DNA of 64,000 bases from Prevotella sp. P5-92 (GCF_002251245.1 NZ_NPJG01000068.1:62001-126000), one strand, 5' to 3'. Shown: positions 8,843-17,075, counted from the stretch's first letter. Numbers and translations: made by a program. Notes: generated by a model from the sequence alone, not told the origin.

Positions 8843-8898
8843 ATGATATGTATCATAAACATGCAGAAATGTAACATTTCAAGTGTTAAATGTATCAT
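8843..8898. promoter_or_regulatory. Candidate operator cluster between GH43-GH8 gene and regulator
   Basis: The segment contains the dyad ATGATATGTATCAT (8843-8856), ATGTAACA (8869-8876) and a second TGTATCAT (8891-8898). TGTATCAT is the reverse complement of ATGATACA, which with ATGTAACA also lies inside the inverted repeat upstream of susC. The sites are about 40-95 bp upstream of the estimated transcription start of the glycosidase gene. Binding by the adjacent AraC-type regulator is inferred. Confidence 0.55.
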
Positions 8899-8964
8899 TG
8901 CTTTGTATGTTAATGCTGCATGAGACAATATTTAATGCTTTAATATATAAATAAGGTGGAAAAA

Positions 8965-8996
8965 TTTGGTGGATAGAAAAAAAATATGTAATTTTG
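8965..8996 (+). promoter_or_regulatory. Promoter of the membrane-bound AraC-type regulator
   Basis: TTTG at 8965-8968 and TAATTTTG at 8989-8996 are separated by 20 bp, a full match to the Bacteroidota consensus. The start codon used for the regulator is 27 bp further on. Confidence 0.8.
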
Positions 8997-9022
8997 CGCC
9001 GATAACTATCTTTTTTTATGAA

Positions 9023-10492
9023 ATGAAACATTCTTTTCTCTTTTTGCCCTTGTTGGCGATAATAGCGGTGTTGTGCCTCTCGTGTGGCGAACAACCGATG
9101 AAATACCGTATCGGAGTGTCGCAATGCTCCGAGGACTCGTGGCGCTTCAAGCAGAACAACGAGTTGCGCCTCAGCCAGTATGCCGACACACGCATACAGC
9201 TCGAGATAACCTCGGCCGACGACAGCGACGAACAGCAGATAAAGCAAATCAGCCACTTCATCGACGAGAAGGTTGACTTGCTCATCGTCTCGCCCAACTC
9301 AGCCGTCAACCTCACCGACATCGTCAGCAAGGCATACGACAAAGGCATTCCTGTGGTGCTCTTCGACCGTAAAACCAACGGCGACAAATACACCGCCTTC
9401 ATGGGCACCGACAACATTCAGCTCGGAAAGATGCTCGGACATTACATAGCACGCTGCATCGGTGGCAAGGGCGTGGTGGTGGAGATACAAGGACTCCAAG
9501 CCTCGTCGCCATCGGTAGGACGCCATCGCGGATTTGTGGAAGCCATGGCCGACTATCCCGACATCAGGGTGATCTCGTCTGAAGGCGGTGCAGACTGGAC
9601 AGCCAAGAGCGGCGAGAAAGCCATGAACGAGATTCTCCGCACATACGACGGCGAGATCGCCGCCGTGTATGGCCACAACGACCGCCTTGCCATGGGAGCG
9701 CGCGGCGTGGCTGAGGCACACGGGAAGAAAGGCATAAAATATTTCGGTATCGACGCGCTGCCTACGCCGGGCGGCGGTATGGAACTGGTACAGAAAGGAC
9801 TGATGGAAGCCACCTGCATCTATCCCACGCGCGGCCTGCAGCTGATGAAACTCGCCACCAACATCCTCGACGGCAATAAGTACGACAAGGAAAATATCCT
9901 CACCTCGACCATCGTTGACCGCAACAACGTCGATATCCTTCTCTCGCAAAACATCGAGCAGCAGCGAGTGAGCGACGACCTCGAAGTGGTGAAGGGTAAG
10001 CTCGACGATTATTTCTCGCAGGTCAACTTCCAGCAGAAGGTGATCGTGGCGTTTGTCATCGTGCTCATCATCATCATGACACTTGCCGTCATAGCTTACC
10101 GATTCTATCTGCAGAAACTCATAGTCAACGAGGAAGTGACGAAAGACGTGGTTGTTCCTGCCGACACACCCAAAGCCGAGAGCCCGTTCCTTGAGCGTTT
10201 CCGCTCAATCCTCCAGCAAAACCTTCACGACGCCGACTTCAATGTGGAGCGCATTGGCGAAGAGATGGGCATGAGCCGAGTGCAGCTCTACCGCAAGGTG
10301 AAGCAGCTCACCGGCATGACTCCCGTCGAACTGCTGCGCAAGTCGCGCCTTGCCCGCGGTCGCCAACTGCTTGAAACCACCGATAGCTCCATCTCCGAGA
10401 TAGCCTACGACACCGGTTTCAGCGCCCCGTCATATTTCACCAAGTGCTTCAAAGACGAGTATGGCATCAGTCCGGGAGAAGTGAGGAGCTAA
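9023..10492 (+). CDS. Membrane-spanning one-component regulator: periplasmic sugar-binding domain, TM helix, AraC HTH
   Basis: The ATG at 9023 gives 489 residues. Signal peptide 1-21 ends CLSC, a possible lipobox. Residues ~25-300 are a type I periplasmic-binding domain of the ribose-binding/LacI kind (YRIGVSQCSEDSWR, VDLLIVSPNS, GIPVVLFDRK, VYGHNDRLAMGA). A transmembrane helix lies at ~340-362, and an AraC/XylS double helix-turn-helix at ~389-489 (VERIGEEMGMSRVQLYRKVK, ISEIAYDTGFSAPSYFTKCF). The sensor, helix and HTH have the order of a hybrid two-component regulator, but the histidine kinase and receiver are absent: only ~26 residues separate the helix from the HTH domain. E. coli XylR has the same two domain types in the cytoplasm. 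The gene is divergent from the GH43-GH8 gene and probably activates the locus on binding a sugar. Confidence 0.9.
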   Translation: MKHSFLFLPLLAIIAVLCLSCGEQPMKYRIGVSQCSEDSWRFKQNNELRLSQYADTRIQLEITSADDSDEQQIKQISHFIDEKVDLLIVSPNSAVNLTDIVSKAYDKGIPVVLFDRKTNGDKYTAFMGTDNIQLGKMLGHYIARCIGGKGVVVEIQGLQASSPSVGRHRGFVEAMADYPDIRVISSEGGADWTAKSGEKAMNEILRTYDGEIAAVYGHNDRLAMGARGVAEAHGKKGIKYFGIDALPTPGGGMELVQKGLMEATCIYPTRGLQLMKLATNILDGNKYDKENILTSTIVDRNNVDILLSQNIEQQRVSDDLEVVKGKLDDYFSQVNFQQKVIVAFVIVLIIIMTLAVIAYRFYLQKLIVNEEVTKDVVVPADTPKAESPFLERFRSILQQNLHDADFNVERIGEEMGMSRVQLYRKVKQLTGMTPVELLRKSRLARGRQLLETTDSSISEIAYDTGFSAPSYFTKCFKDEYGISPGEVRS

Positions 10493-10559
10493 GGGCGCAA
10501 AGAAATAAAGAAGCGGGTTGCAGCAGCTATTCACTTCATAAATTTAAAAGAATAATAAC

Positions 10560-11621
10560 GTGATTAAAGACGAGAAATTTTCCATCAACAAGAACGACAT
10601 CAAAGTCGTCGCCTCGCTTCTCGTCATCTTCGTGACGACATGCGCCGCGCTGCTCTATCTCGCAAACCGTGCAGACATCACGGCTGGAGACGATGGTACG
10701 GCTGCTGCGGAAAATACTGCTGGAAGAAGAGGCTCGGCTGCTGAGGGAAGCATGGCTGGAAGAAATGGCTCGGCTGCTGATGACAGCATGACCGATAGGG
10801 ACGGCGATGGAAAGCAACGGCATTACTATGCCGCTCAGCAACCGTCGGTTAAACTCTCGCACTTCGACCCTAACACTGCCGACAGCACGCAGCTCCTCGC
10901 TCTTGGCTTGCAGCCGTGGCAGGTGAGGAATATCTACCGATACCGTGCGGCAGGAGGCGTTTATCGCCGTCCGCAAGACTTCGCCCGTCTCTACGGCCTA
11001 TCGGCGCACAAATACAAACAACTGCTGCCGTATATCCGCATCGCTCCTGAATACTCTATGACAGCAGCTGAATACGTCAGTCGAAACTCTCCAGCGCGTC
11101 AGACGACTTCCGACGCATGGCAACAAGAGAAAGCCATCGCTTCCTCTTCCTCTAAGACGACTTCCGCTGCTACTGACAAAATATATGGCACCGCGCCGTC
11201 GAGTGTCAGCCCACGCAACAGAAAACTGTCGCCAGGAGAGCACGTCTCGCTCAATGGCGCCGACACCACGGCACTGATGCGTGTGCCGGGCATCGGCAGA
11301 TGGTATGCACGAAGCATAGTGAGGTATGGCGAGCGTCTTGGCGGATATGTCAGCGTAGATCAGCTCATGGAGATAGAAGACTTTCCTGCCGACGCACTGC
11401 CTTATATCAAACTCGGAAAGGCGACGCCGCGTAAACTCAACGTCAACAGTGCCTCGCTTGCCGAACTGCGTAAGCATCCCTATATCAACTATTATCAGGC
11501 GAAGGCTATCACCGACTATCGCCGCCTGTATGGCAAGATCACCGACATCAATGTCCTTGCCACATGCAGCGATTTCACCGAAAGAGACCTGAAGAGAATA
11601 GCTCCATACATTGAGTATTAA
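10560..11621 (+). CDS. Membrane-anchored protein with three helix-hairpin-helix modules (ComEA-like)
   Basis: The most plausible start is the GTG at 10560, giving 353 residues. A hydrophobic helix lies at ~15-35. Residues ~40-85 are low complexity, with the near-duplicated segments GSAAEGSMAGRN and GSAADDSM. Then come three ComEA-type helix-hairpin-helix units: FDPNTADSTQLLALGL (~100-155), SLNGADTTALMRVPGIG (~225-285) and LNVNSASLAELRKHPYI (~290-353). Such modules bind DNA backbone non-specifically; ComEA itself takes up DNA during transformation. This protein is longer and has a predicted N-terminal anchor. No competence genes are adjacent, so a DNA-uptake role is not established. Confidence 0.85.
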   Translation: MIKDEKFSINKNDIKVVASLLVIFVTTCAALLYLANRADITAGDDGTAAAENTAGRRGSAAEGSMAGRNGSAADDSMTDRDGDGKQRHYYAAQQPSVKLSHFDPNTADSTQLLALGLQPWQVRNIYRYRAAGGVYRRPQDFARLYGLSAHKYKQLLPYIRIAPEYSMTAAEYVSRNSPARQTTSDAWQQEKAIASSSSKTTSAATDKIYGTAPSSVSPRNRKLSPGEHVSLNGADTTALMRVPGIGRWYARSIVRYGERLGGYVSVDQLMEIEDFPADALPYIKLGKATPRKLNVNSASLAELRKHPYINYYQAKAITDYRRLYGKITDINVLATCSDFTERDLKRIAPYIEY

Positions 11622-11623
11622 TT

Positions 11624-11690
11624 TTTTGTAAGTTGACAAGTTGACGAGTTGAGAAGTAGATAAGTTGACAAATTGACAAGTTGATACCAT
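11624..11690. repeat. Short AAGTTGACAAGTTGAC-type intergenic repeats
   Basis: Several imperfect copies of AAGTTGAC(A/G)AGTTGA follow the stop codon of the helix-hairpin-helix gene. A single copy of the same word follows queA at 21179-21195. This looks like a dispersed low-complexity repeat. Confidence 0.5.
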
Positions 11691-11996
11691 CGATGGTCGC
11701 TGTAAGGTCAGGGACATCTATAAGAGTAAACTCACAAAAGATGAAGCAAGAACAAGTGCTGGACACATGCGCCCTTTCTCTTTTTGGGGGACGGCAGCAC
11801 TGCAATGTGTAGGCGTTTCGGGGCGGGTGAGACACAGCTTTTTATATAAAGGTAGTAAAAATATTTCGCAAAAATAAGTGCCTTATATTATGATTTTTTC
11901 CCTAAATATATTTTTAATAATCTACCGTGTTCTAATTTCTCCAACTACCCAGAAAAATCTCTTTAGGTAGAGAAATATTTCATAGTCTGAAATCAT

Positions 11997-12202
11997 ACTG
12001 TTTAAGTGTTTAACTGTTTAAACCAAGAACATACACTTAAACAGTTAAACAGTTAAACAGTTTTATTTTAAAGTACCCCTATTTTTCAAAAAAATACTTA
12101 TATTATATATATATATTTATATATATATATAATATAAATAAAAAATGAGGAAAAAGGGTGATGACCTAAAAAATAACTGTTTAACTGTTTAACTGTTTTT
12201 TT
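11997..12202. repeat. Three clusters of 9-bp TTAACTGTT repeats around an AT cruciform
   Basis: Cluster A (11997-12022) and cluster C (12173-12202) read AACTGTTTAACTGTTT; cluster B (12036-12062) reads the complement. B and C can pair over about 25 bp, and C ends in a run of nine T. Between them an 18-bp arm palindrome of TA repeats (12098-12115 with 12120-12137, loop TTTA) could extrude as a cruciform. The whole lies in a 773-bp gene-free stretch (11622-12394), which otherwise holds the AAGTTGAC repeats and AT-rich sequence. Confidence 0.65.
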
Positions 12203-12281
12203 TTGATTAAAACTTGGTTTTCTCACCAATTTACGCAAAAACCCACTATACGTTTTTTAACGAAAAAAAATAGAGAATTGC

Positions 12282-12312
12282 TTGCATATTTGAAAAAAAA
12301 GTAGTAACTTCG
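12282..12312 (+). promoter_or_regulatory. Promoter of the duplicated outer-membrane protein gene
   Basis: TTG at 12282-12284 and TAACTTCG at 12305-12312 are 20 bp apart; the -7 box has one mismatch to TAnnTTTG. The start codon is 83 bp downstream, leaving a fairly long leader. Confidence 0.45.
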
Positions 12313-12394
12313 CAGCTGAAAAATGAATAGGAGTTAGGCGGAATTTAGGTAGGACAAATATTTACGAAAAGGAGATAAATTACGAATTGCAGAG

Positions 12395-13675
12395 ATGAAA
12401 AGAATTTTATTTTTTATATTGGGTATGATGGCGTTGCTGCATGTTGACGCGCAAAGCGATAGCGTCGAGGTGAGGCAAAGAGCCGTGCCTGTTGACGACG
12501 GCTGGTTTCTGCAGTTCGGCGCCGACTGGACTTTGCAAAAGCCTTATGGCCATCCCTTCAGCGAGATGATACAAAATGGCTCGTCGGTGGGTGTGGATGT
12601 GGCCATTGGTAAGCATTTTACCCACGAGATGGGACTGAGGGTAAAGGCGAGCTGGGGCAATGGCATCATCGACTCGCGTGCCAACTGGCTTGCCCCGTTC
12701 GACCAACCTGGCGAGAATCACCGCAAGGGAGGATTCCTGAGCGTGCAGGGCGACATCGTGTTCGACCTTCATAACATCGTCAGCGGATATAAGGCCGACA
12801 GAATGTGGAACACGGGAGTGTTTTTGCGTGGCGGCGGCGTATATAACTTCGGTGTCAACAAGGGTTCGCCGCTGATAGGTTTAGGATGGACGAATGCCTT
12901 CCGGCTGTCAGACACGTGGGGCGTCTATGCTGACGTAGCATACAACGGCATTTCGAGCGGTTTCACGATGGATCCTTCCACTGCCACTGGAACAGGCTCG
13001 GGCAGTAATATGTATTTTACCATCGATGTGGGCTTGACATATAACATTGGGGGCGAGAAACACAAGCTGAAGGACGATGTGGCGAAAAACTCACTTAGCG
13101 ACAAAAGCTTCTGGAAGAACTGGTTCTTGCAGTTCGGTGCCGACATGACACTGTATAACCCATGCGAGAAAAACTTCAGCGACGTGTTTCCCAAGGGCGT
13201 GACTACGGGTCTTGACGTGGCTTTGGGAAAATGGTTCTCGCCCGAGATTGGTTGCAGGGGAAAGCTCAACTTGGAGAATTTCCTCTTCGAAAACAAGAAG
13301 CTCGAATGGCTGCCTTACGACGAGGAGAAGCATGTGAGCAACTACGACGGCGGCGGTTGCGTCATGGCATATTTCGACATGATGCTCAGTGTCAAGCATC
13401 TGCTCACAGGCTATTGCGAACGTGAGCGTTGGGACATGTACTGCTTTGGACGTATGGGTCTGGGCAAGAACAGGTCGATCGACTCGTTGTCGCCGGTGGT
13501 GGGAGCGGGCATTGGCGCAACATACCGTATCGACCGTCGCTGGTCGATATACGCCGACACAGCCTACGAAGGCATCACGAGCGAGTTCTTCGAAGGTGTG
13601 TCGTGGTCGGGTGCCACAGGCGGCAAGTTTAACGGCATCTTTGACTTTAACGTCGGTGTGCAGTTGGATATTTAA
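12395..13675 (+). CDS. Secreted outer-membrane barrel-like protein with internal duplication
   Basis: The 426-residue product has a signal peptide ending VDAQ. Two halves, ~35-215 and ~235-426, are clearly related: each begins GWFLQFGADWT or NWFLQFGADMT, followed by (S/T)(V/G)(G/L)DVA(I/L)GK.F..E.G and by KA or KL segments, then Y.A..AY.GI(S/T)S near the end. The alternating hydrophobic pattern and glycines suggest beta-strands of an outer-membrane barrel. I do not recognise a named family. A tandem duplication of a small barrel could make one larger barrel or two linked ones. The gene stands alone, convergent with aroB. Confidence 0.85.
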   Translation: MKRILFFILGMMALLHVDAQSDSVEVRQRAVPVDDGWFLQFGADWTLQKPYGHPFSEMIQNGSSVGVDVAIGKHFTHEMGLRVKASWGNGIIDSRANWLAPFDQPGENHRKGGFLSVQGDIVFDLHNIVSGYKADRMWNTGVFLRGGGVYNFGVNKGSPLIGLGWTNAFRLSDTWGVYADVAYNGISSGFTMDPSTATGTGSGSNMYFTIDVGLTYNIGGEKHKLKDDVAKNSLSDKSFWKNWFLQFGADMTLYNPCEKNFSDVFPKGVTTGLDVALGKWFSPEIGCRGKLNLENFLFENKKLEWLPYDEEKHVSNYDGGGCVMAYFDMMLSVKHLLTGYCERERWDMYCFGRMGLGKNRSIDSLSPVVGAGIGATYRIDRRWSIYADTAYEGITSEFFEGVSWSGATGGKFNGIFDFNVGVQLDI

Positions 13676-13716
13676 CGCTGATTCGCAAGTATGGGAAGAA
13701 AGGAAATAATGGTAGG

Positions 13717-14766
13717 TTAGGCCTCCCGGTAGAAGTCGAGTGCTTCGGCTATTTCCTCTTTTGTGGCAGTTTGGTTGATGCGAATGTCGCCTACGTTGCC
13801 GAGCAGTGTGAAGTTGATGATGCCCGCCGTGTTTTTCTTGTCGTGGGTCATCAGTTCGAGTAGCTCGGGATAGTCGTCACATGTGATGTGCATCGTGCCG
13901 TAGTGTTGTTTTATGTATCTCACAGTGGCATGCATCTTATCGGTAGGGAATCCCGTCTTGCGAGCGGCGAGATACAGTTCGCATACTATGCCGTAAGCCA
14001 CGGCGTGTCCGTGCAGTATGGGTTTGCGTTTCAGTGCAAACGACTCGAAGGCGTGTCCTACGGTATGTCCGCAGTTGAGAGCCTTGCGTATGCCATGTTC
14101 GAGCGGGTCGGCCAGTACGATGCGTTCTTTTACCGCCACTGAGTCGGCAACCATGCGTCTCAGCTGGTCGAGGTCGGGCTGATGGATGTCGAAATTGATG
14201 AGTTCGCTCCATAGCGTGTCGTTGCTGATAAGTCCGTGTTTGAGCATCTCGGCGTAGCCCGAACAGAGGTTTTCTTCATCCATGGTCTTCAGGAATACGG
14301 TGTCGAGGATGACGTAGTCGGCATTATTGAAGACACCGATTTCGTTTTTCAATCCGTTGAAGTTAAATCCCGTTTTTCCTCCCACCGAGGCGTCAACCAT
14401 AGAGAGTAGGGTGGTGGGGATGTTGATAAATTTCACACCTCTCTTGAATGTTGACGCGGCAAAACCGCCGAGGTCGGTGACCATTCCTCCGCCGATGTTT
14501 ATGACGAGCGAATGGCGTGTGCCGCCTCCTTCGCCTAATTGTTGCCATACTTGTGCCACGGTGTCGAGCGTTTTGTTGGAGTCGGTCGGTCCGATGGCTA
14601 TCACCTGTGCCTTTGCCACTTCGTCGATGCTGTTGACGAGAGGCAGACAGAGCTGTTGTGTGGTGGTGTCGCAAAGCACAAAAAGCCTGTCGTGTTGACA
14701 GGCTTTTATAGCGTTAGACAGTTCAGCCACTATATCGTCAGAGATGATGACTTTCTGTTTTTCCAT
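13717..14766 (-). CDS. aroB: 3-dehydroquinate synthase
   Basis: AroB converts DAHP to 3-dehydroquinate, the second step of the shikimate pathway, in the cytoplasm with NAD+ and a divalent metal. The 349-residue sequence has the NAD-binding glycine region INIGGGMVTDLGGFAAST, KRGVKFINIPTTLLSMVDASVGGKTGFN, and the metal-binding stretches around CSGYAEMLKHGLI (Glu), LNCGHTVGHAFES (His) and HGHAVAYG (His). It is the usual length for the family. It starts 18 bp after the PurF-like gene and is probably cotranscribed with it, with no promoter visible between the two. Confidence 0.96.
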   Translation of the reverse strand: MEKQKVIISDDIVAELSNAIKACQHDRLFVLCDTTTQQLCLPLVNSIDEVAKAQVIAIGPTDSNKTLDTVAQVWQQLGEGGGTRHSLVINIGGGMVTDLGGFAASTFKRGVKFINIPTTLLSMVDASVGGKTGFNFNGLKNEIGVFNNADYVILDTVFLKTMDEENLCSGYAEMLKHGLISNDTLWSELINFDIHQPDLDQLRRMVADSVAVKERIVLADPLEHGIRKALNCGHTVGHAFESFALKRKPILHGHAVAYGIVCELYLAARKTGFPTDKMHATVRYIKQHYGTMHITCDDYPELLELMTHDKKNTAGIINFTLLGNVGDIRINQTATKEEIAEALDFYREA

Positions 14767-14784
14767 TGAAAGCGTTTTTGTTTT

Positions 14785-16203
14785 TTATTTCTTTTTCATA
14801 TTGCAGCTACTGCCGTCGAAGCAGTGAGTGCAGACCTTGCATTTAGGCAGTCCGATAGACTCGATAAGAGTCTCTATCTTGTTGAATCTTAGCGATGAGA
14901 GTCCGAGTTGTCGGGCTATTTCGTCCACCATGCGTCGGTATTCGGGCGAGTCGGTGGTGGCATACTGTTCGAGTTTTGCGTTCTCATCGCCCTCGAAGTC
15001 GCGTATGATGCGGCGTGTGATGAGTTCGAGGTCGCTCTTCGACGAGGTGAATCCGATGAACGGACATCCATACACCAGTGGCGGGCATGAGATGCGTGCA
15101 TGCACCTCTTTGGCTCCGCAGTCGAAGAACGTGCGCACGTTGTCGCGCAGCTGTGTGCCTCTGACGATAGAGTCGTCGCAGAACACCACTCGCTGGTCTT
15201 TCATTATGGCGCGGTTGGGTATGAGCTTCATCTTTGCCACGAGGTCGCGTCTCGACTGGTTGCCCGGAGTGAAGCTTCGTGGCCATGTGGGCGTGTATTT
15301 CAATACGGCACGTTTGTAAGGTATTTTATGACCTTCGGCATATCCCAAGGCGAAGCCCACACCCGAGTCGGGTATTCCGCATACGAGGTCGGCCTCGGTG
15401 TCGTCTTCTTCGCCGAGCATCTTTCCGCATCGTTCGCGCACGTATTCGGTGTTGATGCCCTCGTAGTCGCTGGCTGGGAATCCGTAATAGACCCAGAGGA
15501 AAGAACATATCTGGCTGCATCCTGACGGTCCCTGCATCACCTTCATGCCGTCGGCCCTGAGGCGTACTATCTCGCCAGGAGCCACGTCGCGAACTGTCTC
15601 GTAGTCGAGGTTGGGGAATGCTGTGGTCTCGCTTGTCACGGCGTAGGCGTCTTCCTTCTTTCCGATGACGAGCGTTGTGCGTCCGGCATAGTCGCGTGCG
15701 GCGATGATGCCGTCTTCGGTGAGTACGAGCATGGTGCACGACCCGTCGATTTTTTCAAACACCCTGTTGATGCCGTCGGTGAAGTCCTTGCCCATGTTGA
15801 TGAGCAGTGCGACGAGCTCAGTCTGGTTGATCTTGTTGGCCGACATCTCGCTGAAGTGCATGCCCTGAGCGAGCAGTTCGTCGGCAATCTCGCGTTGGTT
15901 GTTTATTTTTGCCACTGTGACCACGGCATAGCGTCCGAGGTGAGAGTTGACGATGATAGGTTGCGGGTCGGTGTCGCTGATGACACCCAGTCCCTGGCAT
16001 CCTATGAAGCTATCCAACTCATCTTCGAATTTAGATCTGAAATAGTCGCGTTCAAGACTGTGTATCGACCTTGAGAATCCTTTCTCTGGGTCGAAGGTGA
16101 CCATTCCGGCGCGTTTTGTCCCGAGGTGAGAGTTGTAGTCTGTGCCGTAGAACAAGTCGTTGACGCAGTCTTTTTTTGATATTGTTCCAAAAATACCGCC
16201 CAT
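14785..16203 (-). CDS. PurF-like amidophosphoribosyltransferase paralogue without the catalytic N-terminal Cys
   Basis: The 472-residue protein has an N-terminal class II glutamine amidotransferase fold and a C-terminal phosphoribosyltransferase domain with the PRPP loop VVFCDDSIVRGTQ. In PurF the residue after the initiator Met is the Cys that attacks glutamine. Here the sequence starts MGGIFGT, so that position is Gly, while downstream matches such as NSHLGTKRAGM remain. The C-terminus has CKVCTHCFDGSSC, which may be an iron-sulphur or zinc site as in some PurF proteins. A role in purine synthesis with free ammonia, or another function, cannot be decided from sequence. I recall similar Gly-starting paralogues in Bacteroides. 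Upstream of aroB in the same operon. Confidence 0.85.
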   Translation of the reverse strand: MGGIFGTISKKDCVNDLFYGTDYNSHLGTKRAGMVTFDPEKGFSRSIHSLERDYFRSKFEDELDSFIGCQGLGVISDTDPQPIIVNSHLGRYAVVTVAKINNQREIADELLAQGMHFSEMSANKINQTELVALLINMGKDFTDGINRVFEKIDGSCTMLVLTEDGIIAARDYAGRTTLVIGKKEDAYAVTSETTAFPNLDYETVRDVAPGEIVRLRADGMKVMQGPSGCSQICSFLWVYYGFPASDYEGINTEYVRERCGKMLGEEDDTEADLVCGIPDSGVGFALGYAEGHKIPYKRAVLKYTPTWPRSFTPGNQSRRDLVAKMKLIPNRAIMKDQRVVFCDDSIVRGTQLRDNVRTFFDCGAKEVHARISCPPLVYGCPFIGFTSSKSDLELITRRIIRDFEGDENAKLEQYATTDSPEYRRMVDEIARQLGLSSLRFNKIETLIESIGLPKCKVCTHCFDGSSCNMKKK

Positions 16204-16243
16204 TGTTGTTTGTTTATGTTTTCTGTTTTTAAAGATTTGGCTG

Positions 16244-16274
16244 CAAAATTACTTCATTTTTATGAAATATACAA
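16244..16274 (-). promoter_or_regulatory. Promoter of the PurF-like gene
   Basis: On the minus strand TAATTTTG (16244-16251) is preceded at 20 bp by CTTG (TTG at 16272-16274). The start codon is 41 bp downstream. Confidence 0.65.
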
Positions 16275-16298
16275 GAAAAATACAGAAAATTTTCTTTG

Positions 16299-17075
16299 TC
16301 AGTATGATGCCGTGCATGGTATGCCTGCCGCAATGACGCGGTCGCGAATGGAGTTGAGCTCGTCGTGTGTGGCTTTTTGAAGGTCTTCGGCGGGCGTCTC
16401 GCGGTCGATGGTGTAAACCATCACCTCCATTGGCTGGATGCTTTTCACAGCTTCGAGCCACGGTGAGACATAGTCGTCGGTGGTGTTGTCAACGCTTTCG
16501 CCTCCGTAGTTGCCCTTCATGAACATGGTCTGTATGATAACGTGTCCTTCAAAGCGCTTCATGGCGTCGATGATACGGTTCACGTCGTAGTGTCCCGTAG
16601 GCTTGTCCACCTTATTTATATATAGAGGATCGACGGTGTCGAGTTTCAGTATATTGTTATCCACCCGCATGAGGGCGCCGTGGATGTCTGGGCGGAGGAT
16701 GAACGTGGAGTTGCTCAGCACCGACACCTTTGCCTCGGGGCAATAGCTGTCGCGGAGCGCTATGGTGTCGTCGATGATGTCGGCGAAGTCAGGATGTGAG
16801 GTAGGTTCGCCGTTGCCAGCAAAGGTGAGCACGTCGGGGTGGACGCCCTCGTCGTGCATCTTCTTCAGCTGGGCTTCGAGAGCCTCTGCCACCTCTTGTC
16901 GTGACGGACGTTTCTGCCGCGGCCGTCTGTCGGCGTTGAATCCACATTCGCAGTAGATGCAGTCGAAAGTGCACACCTTGCCGTCGGCAGGCATGAGGTT
17001 GATGCCAAGCGAGATGCCTAATCGTCGGCTTTTTACCGGTCCGAAGATGGGCGATGGATATATGATTGTACTCAT
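16299..17075 (-). CDS. Radical SAM protein, COG0731-like
   Basis: The 258-residue cytoplasmic protein has the radical SAM cluster motif as Cys35-x3-Cys39-x2-Cys42 (KVCTFDCIYC), preceded by GPVKSRRLGISLGIN. It contains TFAGNGEPTSHPDF (GGE-like motif) and KLDTVDPLYINKVDKP. These match the small radical SAM family annotated as TYW1-like or COG0731, for which the bacterial substrate is unknown. The family typically has the SRRLG start and no SPASM domain. It is divergent from ftsX. Function is not assigned beyond S-adenosylmethionine radical chemistry. Confidence 0.88.
   Translation of the reverse strand: MSTIIYPSPIFGPVKSRRLGISLGINLMPADGKVCTFDCIYCECGFNADRRPRQKRPSRQEVAEALEAQLKKMHDEGVHPDVLTFAGNGEPTSHPDFADIIDDTIALRDSYCPEAKVSVLSNSTFILRPDIHGALMRVDNNILKLDTVDPLYINKVDKPTGHYDVNRIIDAMKRFEGHVIIQTMFMKGNYGGESVDNTTDDYVSPWLEAVKSIQPMEVMVYTIDRETPAEDLQKATHDELNSIRDRVIAAGIPCTASY

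Noticed and set aside
914..10490. Many long opposite-strand reading frames inside susC, susD, the glycosidase and the regulator
   Set aside because: Their translations are rich in Arg, Cys and His without motifs, and the overlapping genes are clearly real.
11691..11812. Short open stretch reading RDIYKSKLTKDEARTSAGH, possible gene remnant
   Set aside because: It has no start codon in context, is only about 40 residues long, and matches no family I know.
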